Shown piece by piece: positions 26,043-37,000 of a DNA stretch of 64,000 nt. The stretch comes from Scleroderma bovista. Its lineage: Eukaryota; Basidiomycota; Agaricomycetes; Boletales; Sclerodermataceae. Within the stretch, counting starts at the first letter, position 1. Every line of letters starts with the position of its first letter. Both the position numbers and the translations under genes were made by a program. The stretch is from the NCBI GenBank assembly GCA_037178675.1, contig JAYMGJ010000172.1, positions 62,001 through 126,000 of the forward strand, read 5' to 3'. Under the pieces are notes generated by a model that ran no database searches, was not told the origin of the DNA, and was given only the letters and a program-made list of their open reading frames with translations.

Positions 26043-26845
26043 GATGTGAGTAGCAGCAGGAGTACAAGTTCTACGTCTAGTAAGCTTTATGTATCGTGTG
26101 TAACATACGCGTTGCCGCCGAACCGAACTCAACTCGAAGTGAGCTCGGATTCAGTTTGGAAATGCAGAGGTTCATTAGAGTTTGGGGGTTGGATCAAATC
26201 AGCTTTGCGGCAACACTGACTCTCTCATCCGGGAATGGGTTTCTCACTGAGAAATCCATTCCGGATGAGACTTCAGAGAGGACGAGAGTCTTGAGTTGTT
26301 CTCATGCCCGTAATGCAATCAAGCCCATTGTAGCCATGATCGTAGTCGATGTACTTTGTTGCTGTGTTGGCTATGGGCAGACGAAGGGCCATGTTCTGGG
26401 GGTAGAGAACTCAGAATTGAAGGAGTTGGCGGGAATGAGCACATCAGGCGGCCACACGAGACCTCGGAAATGCCAGTGGTTGCATCGACTGTCTAGAAAA
26501 ACAGTCACATTTAACCTCGAGAAAATGACTTACACAGATACCTTGAATTTCCCTGTGAAACGTTTCTCCTTCACGGACGGGTGCGAGCATCTGTACGAGA
26601 CATCAGTAGGAGCTGTATCTAAGTGGGCCACGAAACGGCCCCCGGTCGGTAATACTCAGAGGTAACTAGTGACTCGGCACACTCGCATCCCCCGCCGAAT
26701 GCTGAGGAAATAAAACATCCAGACAAAAATCGCCAGACTGGGCCAAAGAGGGAATTTACATCGGTCTCTCGACTACTTATACTACGGAACAGTCAGAATT
26801 GAGAATGGCGTAGTAAGAAAATCAGTACTTACAGATAACCGATCA
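26043..26845. other. Spacer UNG1-LCP5 with one orphan ORF
   Basis: An open frame on the + strand (ATG at 26162, stop at 26665, 167 codons) has no recognisable domain. The minus strand of the same stretch also gives two spliceable open segments, so coding direction cannot be settled by eye. A large imperfect palindrome lies at 26225-26268. Treated as unassigned. Confidence 0.3.
26225..26268. repeat. Imperfect inverted repeat, 44 bases
   Basis: The arms TCATCCGGGAATGGGTTTCT and, read in reverse complement, TCATCCGGAATGGATTTCT pair almost fully around a one-base centre, with one bulge and one mismatch. As RNA this would be a strong hairpin. It lies within the orphan open frame of this spacer. 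Confidence 0.7.
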
Positions 26846-28064
26846 CTATCTGCGATTAGATCTGGCTCTACTAGCCATCCTTTTGTTAAGAGTGCGCCTC
26901 TCCCTCTCAAATCTGGTCCTCTTTGTCTGCGGAACCTCCTCGCCACCACTTTCGACTTCGGCCCGCGACCTCATTCTAGAACGGGAGAATGCATCGGATT
27001 TCTTCCCTTTTTGCCTCAACTCCTCATACCCGTCCCCGATGGCGCCTGTCTTCGGCCGCCCAACAGAACGCAGGATATCCTCAAATTCATCCTCTAAGCC
27101 GCGACCACGACGCCTGCCTTTGCTTGAACCAGAACCACCCAGCGCGAGGTCTTCCTCGTCACGCTGCCGTTTGCGCGCGTCTTTTTTCTTCATCACCAGA
27201 CGTGTGAAGTTTTCTTCTTCGAATTCCGTTATCCGTTGAATCTCTCGTGCGCGATCTGATGCAAGAGCGGGTGTGAAACCTAACCCTGATGTAGACTCCA
27301 CATGGGGTCGTGATGGGTCTTGATGTATCAGATTTGATAGTGATTTGGGAATAGGCTGTCGTTTCGATCGTTTGTCTGTCGCTGATTCGACATAAGGCAT
27401 GGGTGCTAGTTTTGGAGGACGGTATATGCCGTCATGGTTCGCCTCGTCGGCATCTTCATCGCCATCCTTTTCGGAGTCCCCTTCAGAACCGTCATTGTTA
27501 ACAAGGTTTTGAGGATTTGGCCGGAATGCCAATGGGTCTGGAATGCAGTAAACCTTAGTTCGAATTTCGGCCGAGGTTCGCAAGGGACGTACCATCCACT
27601 GCTGCATCGGAGGAGTCTTGAGCAATGCGGACGAGTTTTTCGATTTGGTATTTTATCCTGCTCTCCAACACTTTAATTTTCTCCAAGACTACCCGTCCTT
27701 CGATCATAGAGTCTACCAGATCGCCCACCCCGGATCCGCGAATACCCCGATCGGCAGTGCTAAAAGGCTCTGATGGCGGCGCCCTGTCCTCCATAGAATC
27801 GCCGATAGCGCGACGGGCAGACAATAGCACGATGGACTGGAGGTATGACAGCATGAGGTGATGCTTTAGCGATAATAAAGAGATTCCCTCTTTTGTATCC
27901 ATGGTGTCCACGGCGGTCTGTCTGAGCGTGCCGTCAATCATGATTTACCTGAACATTTCTGTGAAAACCCACTTGTCCCTGAGAGACTGAATCAGTTCTC
28001 TGACTGAAGCCATGCTGGAGGTCATCTCGGCCAAAGCCGAGCAGATATCCTGGTCGTTAGACAT
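26846..28064 (-). CDS. LCP5: LCP5/neuroguidin, Sas10/Utp3/C1D family
   Basis: Lcp5 is a U3 snoRNP-associated factor needed for 18S rRNA processing in the nucleolus. The start is set at 28064 (MSNDQDICSALAEMTSSM) because its first exon, ending SVRELIQSLRDK, splices over about 54 bases to TAVDTMDTKEGISLLSLKHH, the start of the Sas10/C1D core. That core continues LSYLQSIVLLSARRAIGDS, and a second intron joins AVD to DPLAFRPNP, a strong family signature. The rest is charged: an acidic run near 27480, EFEEENFTRLVMKKKDARKR, and a basic end RTRFERERRTLNKRMASRAR, typical of nucleolar proteins. It is divergent from the T5orf172 gene with 437 bases between. Confidence 0.85.
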
Positions 28065-28501
28065 GGCCCTTGAAGCTGACGCAAGTAAGCTGGCCATGAA
28101 GGTGTACAAAGGGATGCGCAGCTTACAAGGGCAGACGTTGCTTTTTTGGATAACCTATGCAGAACCATGTCAGTGTCGGTTCAATCGATGGCAGACACAG
28201 AATCAGTTAACGGGTTTCTAGGCCGCCGCTCTCACACGAGCGTAGTGCATAGCATCAACCGAGTCAGAGCCCAGTGCATTTCATCTCGGGAGTACAAGCG
28301 AGCTAGATACTCACTGTGATTGTTTTGCAGTCGTGGTGAGAAAGAAAAGCAGTCCTTCCTATTATGTACGTGAACTACAGCCTCCTTCCATGATTCGACG
28401 CGCCTCGCGACACAGTGCAGCTGGCGTTTATCAGAAGGGCCGCTGGGGATATAAGGCGCAGGCGGTTCCCCTGCCTTGCCTCCCATCGACACCCATACTC
28501 G
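28065..28501. promoter_or_regulatory. Divergent spacer LCP5 / T5orf172 gene
   Basis: The spacer lies between two start codons. A TATA-like word GATATAAG at 28448-28455 sits about 47 bases before the + strand ATG and could be its core promoter. Nothing else distinctive was seen, and the small open frames inside it are shadows. Confidence 0.35.
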
Positions 28502-30141
28502 ATGGCGCCTCCTCACCGCGACCTCGTGAAGCCCATGGATGCCCTTGGCCTGTTCGACGAGGTGGACAACGACGTCATGGAGGGCTTTGGTGCCCTTTCC
28601 TTGTCCGGAAACGCGAACAAAAGCGTAGAAAAGCCGCTTCCCAATGTTCCTCCACAAGCAGATCGCAGTGTCGATAGGGATAATGATCGAGGTTCGGGTT
28701 CCAAGTCCAAGTTGCAAAAGTTTGTTGGGGGATTAAACCCACGGCTGCTACTGAACGCAAAACGGGATGAATTTCGTCACCCTCCCTCGGTGCTATCATC
28801 ACCCAATGGCAAAGTCGTCTCGATTCCCCTTCCTGTCACCATGCCTTCTCCCTGGAGAGAAAATCTTTCACGGACAATGCAGCACGCGTTACACATGGTG
28901 GATACCCAGGAAAAGCCAGCAGCTACTCCCGAACCCCCGCTGACGCCACCTGTCGCGCCTTTCCGAACCAAACGCAGCATTTCTGGATCATCCAATGTGC
29001 CCCCTTCACGATCTAAGCCTAATAGTCCTGCATCATCACCCGCGACAAGCCCCCCGTCTATATCAGCGTCAGGTGGTCCGTCTCGAACAGCAAATCCCGC
29101 TACCCCTACCAGAGCTCGTGCTCGGTCAAACTCAGCCTCTACTGCCACATCCCCTTCAAAGGCAGTGCAATGTGACGCCATAGCAAAGACTACAGGGAAG
29201 CGGTGTTTGCGAACCATCAAGCCGCCACTTACTCATACAAGAATGGACCCCATGCCTGCTGTGTATTGTAATGTGCACCTGCCGAAGGTACACACAGAAC
29301 TTGGATTTTACATTAACGGACGCGGAGACCTTGTGAAGTTCGAGAGTACGTTTGTTCGCCCTTTTCCATTAAAGCGGCCATTGATAATACTGGCTTCAGA
29401 ATATGTCCCAACGTATTTACAATTATGTACCCAGCAGGCACTCAAAGCAGAGATGGCGAAAGCCCCATCTACTGCAGATGTTCCAGGTTACATATATGCC
29501 TTCGAAGTTCTAGGTACACGTTTCTCTGTGGTTCCTCACAGATCCGTTACTCAAGCCGTCTCCATTGACGTCTAGACTCGTCAGGGGATAAATGCCACTT
29601 GATCCAACTCAAGGTTGGCAGGGCTGTGAACCTCCAGAAGCGCCTCGACCAGTGGAACAAACAGTGCGCGTCCAAGGACCACATACCACGGGGATGGTGG
29701 CCAGATACCCTAGACTCCGATCCGGAGATTGCAAACGGAGGGTTGTTAAGGGATCATATTATAACCGGAGAGCCTGGTCCGCTCTGCCATCGGGTCGAAC
29801 GTCTTGTTCATTTGGAACTCGCGGATCTATCACTCTATGCACCGTACTTGGAACCCGGTTGGCCGAACGCAGTCTCTTCTAATCAGTCCTTGTCCACTGC
29901 CAGCTCGACCCTTTCGTCTGCAAAGAGAACCGTGGACCACTGGTGTGCAGATTGTGCGTCGTGTATTTTTTAAAGTACCTCGTTTTTCACAGCTGACATG
30001 TGATTAGGTGGGGCCCGTCATGTGGAGATCTTTTCATTTCTCCGTCCAGGGAATGGAAAATACAAGGGGAACGAATGGGAGTTAATTGTGAAGCCTGTAA
30101 TAGAGAAGTGGGGTAAGTTTGTAAAGGAACATTATTCATGA
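28502..30141 (+). CDS. T5orf172 (GIY-YIG-like) domain protein, mug113-like
   Basis: T5orf172 domains belong to the GIY-YIG nuclease superfamily; fungal members such as fission yeast mug113 have no settled role. The first 220 residues are Ser/Pro-rich and disordered. A cysteine-containing block follows (KAVQCDAIAKTTGKRCLRT, AVYCNVHLPKVHTELGFYI). The GIY-YIG-like fold begins PGYIYAFE, is cut by an intron of roughly 100 bases, and resumes QLKVGRAVNLQKRLDQWNKQ with the conserved Arg of the second motif. A last exon gives ADCGARHVEIFSFLRPGNGK and EWELIVKPVIEKWGKFVKEH, typical of the family C-terminus. The start at 28502 (MAPPHRDLVKPM) is the first ATG after the TATA-like word. Nuclease activity is not proven by these motifs. 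Confidence 0.75.
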
Positions 30142-32038
30142 ACGCTTTGGACTTTGTTGTGGGGGAATCTCGGACCATTGAATCAGGTGTTGTATTTATT
30201 CTATACCCAGACGAGTTTCACACCATTACAGAAATGCACAAAACGATACATAGCTCGGATCTTGTATTGCTCTGTACAGCTATTGATATGCTTGTTATGG
30301 TCTTGTAGAAGAACAAGGGCTTTTGATTGGCACGCCATGCACCGCTGTATGCGCGTGGCTTGCACTCTCGCGGAGCTCAGGATGGTCAACGATTAGGTTG
30401 TGATTTTGAGTCGACATCAAGGTGTTCCAGGCAGCACACTCCCTAGAATTGCTAGCAGAGAACGATGGACCAGAGATTTGAACGAGACGTCACATTCCAG
30501 GAATGGAAACGCACAAGATGTCCAGTAGTCACTGCTGTACATGTAGTACGTGTACGCAGGTGTACGCGTCGAAACGGATCATATATGTACAGTGAAGGAC
30601 TGTACACGTGCGTTTTCTACTTGAGATCGAGGGAATGAAGGTGGTGTCCAGGGGGTGGGATGTCGTTTTGGTAGTGGCCCAGGCGGATTGGGAGAGGCTG
30701 GTGTCGATGAACCAGCGTGTCGTGCCCCTTATCTGCTTCATTCCTTGAGGTTGCTCCTGGCAAAGCGCTGGCTGTTGTCCCTTGGTGCCATGGACGAGAT
30801 GAACTTTCCAAGTTCCCACCCGAACTTGTTGACGATCGCAACGCCCTTGCCTAGAAAGCGTAAAGTGACCTGTGCTTCATCAATCAGTAGTTACAGTAAA
30901 CTGCTAGCAGCGGCAGAAAAGCTGGGGTTTATTTCAAGTTGAAAGTTTGGTTGAGTGTGGCTGACTGAGCCTGCCAGGGGCCTGTTTCGACTTTTCGCGG
31001 TACGACAAGGGCTGCACTGTTGACAGAGACCTTGCCAAAGCAACCGAGTTGACCGACGTCAACGTCCCGTCGAGAACAGCACCCCTTGTTCTGGGAAACA
31101 ATTGTCCATTCCAGCACTTATTGGTGGAGAGCCCTGACCGGTGTGATGACAACGTGCCAAGTCTTTTTTTTTTGCTGCGGACGACGTTTGGTATGCACCA
31201 CCACCTTCCCGAGACCATTCCCCTAAAACAGGGAGTTGGTGGCGTTGATCTTTTGCTTGAGTCCCTGCCTGCAGCATAAGGTTGGTCATAAAAACAACTG
31301 CACCCATTTTTTTTTTCAGGGTCGAAGTGTTAGGAGCTATGTATGCGAGGGGTCGATAGTGCAACCTGGGTAAGCACCTAGGCAGTATCATGAAATGTAT
31401 ACCTGTGTCTAACGCTAAACGGATAGAAGATGAGATGCTGTTCCGCCTTGCATACGCTAGCCCGCTGGATTTGTTCGCTGTTTTTGTCACAAGGTCCATT
31501 CGCCGTTGCACCGAATTGTTTATGTGGCAGAGATGGAGTCTACATGGAAACAATTGTGTGAGGGCGATGCTTGTTCTTGATCAGGTGGCAATCATTGGTA
31601 ATGGTTTCCACCCATGACAATGTCTATCCCTGTGCTGTACCCCTGGTGGGATCGAACTTTGCGCCGTAAATGACAACGTTCTATCGAAGACTCCATCTGA
31701 TACACGCGTCCCAGCAGATTCCAGCCAAGCTCCAATGCATACCGAAGGAAGCTTTCAACAAAAGCAGCATCGGCACGCTAGTCCAACAATCTAACTTCCT
31801 GAAGCTAAGTAAGTCTTGTATTCAAGTAACTAAGTTGACCCGAACGTCAGGGACAATTGTTTTGGCCAGCAACGTAACAAAAAAAATTGACAGGTCACCA
31901 CTTTTGGGTCACCATCGGTCGCACAAATGCCTCGCTCTATTTGGATTATCTCTTCTGCCTCAACCCGTCATATAAACGTTGTCCATCCTGCAAAGCTCTC
32001 TTCTCCCCGTACTGTGTACGACCCACAATTTTTTCACT
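30142..32038. other. Gene-poor 1.9 kb spacer
   Basis: The longest open frame is 164 codons (31553-31059, -); neither it nor the + strand frames at 31390-31975 show a domain or credible splice continuation. Visible structure is limited to a cluster of six GTAC sites at 30537-30605 and T-runs near 31166 and 31308. Confidence 0.5.
31970..31977 (+). promoter_or_regulatory. TATA box of the cupredoxin gene
   Basis: ATATAAAC lies about 65 bases before the ATG at 32039, a usual TATA distance for fungal secreted-protein genes. It is assigned by position and sequence only. Confidence 0.4.
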
Positions 32039-33118
32039 ATGTCTCCAGCTACGTTTGCTGCGATCTTTTCCCTTACCCTCGCCTCGTTTGTGCATTCTGC
32101 TGAGTTTAATGTTGCTGTTGGAGGCAGTTCCTTGAGGTTCAACCCCGAATCTGTGGTAAGGTCCCATTCCCGCCCTCCCTCTTTCATGCGAGCTGAGTGA
32201 CTGCAAGAATGCTACTACTGGGGACACTATACACTTCACCTTCCAAGGAACCCACACTGCCACTCAATCGACCTTTGAGAACCCTTGTGTTGCTAGTTCT
32301 GGTGGGTTTGATTCGGGCGAGTAAGTCAGATCTGTATTGGTTCGTCTTTCATTCCCTCACTGCCTTTCCATCCACAGGGTCGGCAGCATCAATTACACAG
32401 TTACCAGCACGGATGCTGCATGGTTCTATTGCAAAGTGTCCAGTCACTGTCAATCGGGTATGGTGTTCGCAGTCAATCCTGGGTCCCAGTTCTCCGCTTT
32501 CCAATCTGCGGCAATGGGAAACACCAGCTCGTCTTCGACCCCGTCGTCGTCCAACGGGACCTCCCACACAGTTATCGTCGGCAGTGGACTGACCTTCAGT
32601 CCTTGGAACATCACTGCGTCTCCCGGTGACACTGTCACGTTCGACTTCCAGCAAGGCGACCACACTGCTACTCAATCTACCTTTGCGAATCCCTGCCAAC
32701 CCAAATCAGGTGGCTTTGACTCGGGAAAGTACGTGCGCCTGTTATTGCGTATCACTGCTTTGCTGAACTGCATTGAACAGCCTTGTGAATGCGAACTACT
32801 CCATTACCGTCAACGACGTGAGTACTTCCGTATTAAGGTCATATCTGGGATCACATGGTCATTCTCTTCCACTAGACTAACCCTGTGTGGGTGTATTGCA
32901 AAGAAGGAGACCATTGCAAGCAAGGAATGGTGTTCGCCATCAATGCCCCTACTACGGGAAACAACACCTTCTCTGCGTTCAAAGCGAGTGCTATGGGCCA
33001 ATCAAGCGGGTCGTCGAGTGGGAGTGGATACTCAAGCGGGACGACTAGGATTGGCTACAGTGCGGGAGTCTTGACGGCCTGCGTTGCCATTGGCCTTGGT
33101 TTGCTTTCCCTGCAGTGA
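32039..33118 (+). CDS. Secreted two-domain cupredoxin, GPI-anchor type
   Basis: The protein belongs to the fungal extracellular serine-rich/plastocyanin-like group, whose members bind copper at the cell surface; their physiological role is unclear. It has a signal peptide (MSPATFAAIFSLTLASFVHSA), then two cupredoxin domains in tandem. Domain 1 has HTATQSTFENPC, AAWFYCKVSSHCQSGMVF; domain 2 has DHTATQSTFANPCQPKSGGF and VWVYCKEGDHCKQGMVF. Each thus keeps a full type-1 copper set (His, Cys, His, Met). A Ser/Thr linker (SSSSTPSSSNGTSH) divides them. The end is a Ser/Gly spacer followed by a hydrophobic tail (YSAGVLTACVAIGLGLLSLQ), fitting a GPI signal. Six small exons join in frame. The two domains look like an internal duplication. 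Confidence 0.82.
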
Positions 33119-33314
33119 TGACTGGGTCCGGAAAAATGCTGTCCATGTGTTCTGTGAAGGAATATGGGCTGCAATGTCGTGATTTATTTACAGTACTTGT
33201 GCCAGGCTGGTCCTTTGTAGTTATCCAAATATGGATTGTCATACTGATTCGCGATCTTCCTTGCTTGAAGCGAGTGGGACACTTGCGACTCGAACTGCGA
33301 CATAATTATCGGAT

Positions 33315-33861
33315 ATGCAGGGTCTTCCGACGTCACTACCCCAAGGGTTGAAACCAGCTGCAGCAGAACCCAATGCAGAGGAACAGGTGCAGCAGAGAGA
33401 GGCTGAGGAAGCTGCGCGGAGGGATGCAATGGCCACTATTCTCGACAGTGCAGCACGCGAAAGACGTGAGTGTCTCAAGTCTTTGCCATCATTGATTCTA
33501 AGCAGCCTAATGGTACATACTACAACTCGCTCAGTGTCACGTATCGGATTAGTGAGCCCAGAGAGATCACGCCAGATCGAATCCATACTCGTTCGGATGG
33601 CACAGACGGGACAGCTGCGCGGAAAAGTGAGCGAGACGCAGCTGATCGAGCTGCTAGAGCAGGTGAGAACGTCTGCGTGCGCTGTAACTCTGACCGTCAA
33701 ATCCTGACGTGACTTGCATAGCTGGAGGATGCGCAATCGAAGGCGAGTGCGAAGAAGACGACCATTGTGGTGAGTCGCAAACCCACCAGCAGAAACTGAT
33801 CGTGTGTCTGATCTGCGATCAGTACCAGCGAAGGCGAGACTTTGACGACGATGACTTTTGA
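33315..33861 (+). CDS. PDCD5: PDCD5/TFAR19-family DNA-binding protein
   Basis: PDCD5-family proteins are small helical proteins found from archaea to man; roles in apoptosis, chaperonin regulation and DNA binding are reported in animals. Four exons give about 125 residues. Key blocks are EEAARRDAMATILDSAARER, SRIGLVSPERSRQIESILVR, LRGKVSETQLIELLEQ and, after the last introns, YQRRRDFDDDDF, which is the classic family ending. The length fits. It starts 196 bases after the cupredoxin stop and precedes NOT4 by 201 bases on the same strand. Confidence 0.85.
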
Positions 33862-34062
33862 CTAGGGCTGTCTGTAGTCTGTAGTGTGCCACCTCCAAAC
33901 AGGGGCAAATATCCGTAATAGGACCGTGTGAATCTGTGCCCGTCAATGCCTCGTTGTGTCGGTCGCGCTGTTCTTTGACCTGCCTCAGCTTTTCCTCGTC
34001 TGTCTGTCTTTCGTCACCGTTGTCGTCGATCTCAGCACACGCACACCGTCGCACTCTCACCC

Positions 34063-37000
34063 ATGTCATCTAAGGTAGTCAGTCATTCGCTGCCGGCACC
34101 CGCCATGCATGCCGGCTTTTCCGCTCATCAATCGAAGTCCTATGTCTTGGCGGGCGTCCAAGACGCGTATTGGAGTGACGACGATGCAGTAAGTCTTCAG
34201 ATACGCTTTATCGCGTCCAGGTAGTAACAGTGATACCCCCGATCAATCCAGGACGATGCAGAATGTCCCCTCTGTCTTGAGGAGATGGACATCTCCGACC
34301 TTAATTTCAAGCCGTGTGTCTGTGGATACCAGGTACGGACACTCGTCGTCATCGTCATCCGGGTCTCATTCCCTGTGATGCAGGTTTGCCGCTTCTGCTG
34401 GCATCACATCAAGGAAAACCTCAACGGTCGCTGTCCCGCCTGTCGCAGGGAGTACACCGACGAAGCCGTGCAATTCAAGGCTATCCCACAAGAAGAGTTA
34501 GTCCACCACCTTTTGTGGTTTTCTTCCTTAGACCGGTCTGACCAACCATTCTGTTTCACACTCACCAGTCATAAGCGCCTCACTCAACAGAAGAAACAAC
34601 GAGAACGCGAGCGCAAGGAACTCGATGCCCTTGGCCGCCGTCACCTCGTGAATGTGCGCGTGGTACAGCGCAACGTGGTCTACGTCGTGGGCATTGGTCC
34701 TAGATTTGCCAAAGAAGAGGTGCGTTTCTCCGGTCATTCCTAGTGACTGAATAACAATTGTGAACATACTCAGCTTATACCTACGTTGCGATCCAATGAC
34801 TATTTTGGCCAGTATGGCAAGATATCCAAGATGATTCTCGTTAAGAGGACACAGTCGGGTGGTGGTGCTCCAGTCGTTGGGTTATATATAACCTACCACC
34901 GCCGGGAAGACGCGGCCCGTTGTATCGCGACCGTCGATGGCTCTTCGTCTCCTGGAGGAGGTCGTGAAGTGATGAGAGCTAGTTATGGCACCACCAAATA
35001 TTGCATGGCCTTTCTCCGTGGAGTCAATTGTTCTGACGGCACTTGTATGAGCTTGCATGAATGGGGCGATGAAAAGGACTGCTTCACAAAGGAAGACTTG
35101 ACCACACTGTTCGTATCGTTCGGACTGATTTCTTTTAACTTTCTGACTGGTTCTTATATAGGAAACATACAATGAAGGATACGGAGAATAGATCTCGTGG
35201 AGCAAAGGATGGTGATGGTGAGCATACAATCCAATTTGGGGCCTTTGCGGTAACCTTCAAGCAGGCCCTCTACCGCGTGCTGCGGCTTGGGGAACGAAAG
35301 TGACCACACCAGGCATTCCTACAGCTGGTACCAGCAACTTCCCATCGTCAATCACACAACGACCAACCAGGAGGGGTGGCCCACGGCAGCCTCGGATAGA
35401 GTCAAAGCCACCAAATCGTTTGCAGCATGAACGGAAAGCAGCGGGTGCAAAGACACCCTCAGTCACATCGTCTTCGCGTCCCTCCACACCTGCCACGGCC
35501 ACACTTCCCCCACGGCCCGCAACACCTGCCGAAGTGAAGTCTATCCGTTCCAGAGAACACGGAGGGCTAGTTTCCCCTGCGCCCTCCACGGCAATTGAGT
35601 CAGACCTGGGTTCAGGGTCTCAGGACGTATCCCCTTCCCCTGTTCGACCCCGATCCACCGAATCTGTGCAATCTTCCAGTCCGTCCAACATCGTCGGAGT
35701 TCCAAATGTTCCCCCTGGTCTTTCGGCCCCTCCGGGGTTGCCCCCACCTCAGCGCAAAACCGACCTTCATGCGCCGCTTGGTATTCAGCCTTCGCAGTCC
35801 ACATATCAGATGTCCACAGCTGCGCAGGCATTATTGGATGACGTCAAGTCTCGTCGGGAGAACGCGCTTGCTAACGTCACATCTAGTATTTTCCCAGATC
35901 TTGACCGAACCCTCCGCATGCTTTCAGAGGATGACAAAGAGTTTGGTGGTTTTAGTTTTAACCTGGATCCCAAACTAGCAAGCGATAACTCAAACGCTGA
36001 CATCGTTCTTCCAGACTTGGAAGCCGAAGCTGCCACGCCATTCACCGGTAGCTTTATGGATGCATTCCCCGCACTCCGTCCTAATCAACCTCAACAACAA
36101 TTCCAGTCTCAGAGGTCGTTGATGGGCCCGCCGCCGGGTATTCCCTATCCGCCGAATTCAAGTCGCTCCGTTTACGAGCCGCCTTCTATACGGAGTACGC
36201 CCGTTGATCACCAATCCCCGTCTGGCTCCAATTATCTAGGATCTTTCAACCCATTTGGAGAAAGTACTCAAGACCCACCGTCGCAGCCACAAGCTGGAGT
36301 AGCGCAGAGTTCGGCGAAATCAACATTTCCAGATGAAGAACGAAAGGTATCGAGATTTGGATTTGCTAGAGGGCGACAGGGGTCCGCCACTGCGTCTTCG
36401 CCAGTTCATGCTGCCTCTCCTTTGAGTGCCAGTGATAGTCACCAGTCCCTTTTTTCCGCAGAGGTGGCTTCTTCACCAGCTCAACCGTATTGGGGCTTGT
36501 CCAGTCACCACGAGTATGGTTATCAGACCTCGCCTCTAGCACAGCATGCACAGGTAGCGCAGTCCCCTCCTCAGCAACAGGCACGCTTCCAGCCGTTCGA
36601 CAACAGTCTTGGCATCAGTGAGGCCCAGCTCCGTGAATTCCTCCAGGCCAGTCGTGAGCGAGCTAGCGTCGTGCAGAACGGGACAGCTGGTAGGAGGCTT
36701 CTGTTCATCTAATTCACAGAGGCAGTTGTTGACTCTTATTCTTCTCGTTTCTGTAAATTTCTCGTACACTGTATCATGCCCCTCGATATTGTTGTACCCT
36801 TTTTGTTGCATTTATAAGGTTCGGAGCAGCAGCAGTCGTATGCGCCGAACCAACCGTTCCACGATCCTGCCATTATGTCCGCTAGGCTTGCCTCTCCGGT
36901 GCTATCAATGGCGGCGCCAACGAGCTACCCGGCTGGATTGACGACTACGGCTACGAACAAGCCATCGATGAACACCGCAATGGGACCCCCACCGGGTTTA

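Noticed and set aside
31059..31553. A 164-codon minus-strand open frame in the 1.9 kb spacer
   Set aside because: No domain, no supporting splice structure and composition like non-coding flank.
31620..31680. Minus-strand stretch resembling a tRNA T-loop (AAAGTTCGATCCCACC)
   Set aside because: No matching D-loop, anticodon arm or acceptor stem could be folded around it.
33239..34069. A 276-codon minus-strand open frame under PDCD5 and the NOT4 promoter
   Set aside because: PDCD5 on the + strand is clear from its exons and ending; the minus frame has no domain and is an antisense shadow.
34880..34893. Perfect 14-base palindrome GGTTATATATAACC
   Set aside because: It encodes part of the NOT4 RRM (GLYITY) and is explained by coding sequence and chance.
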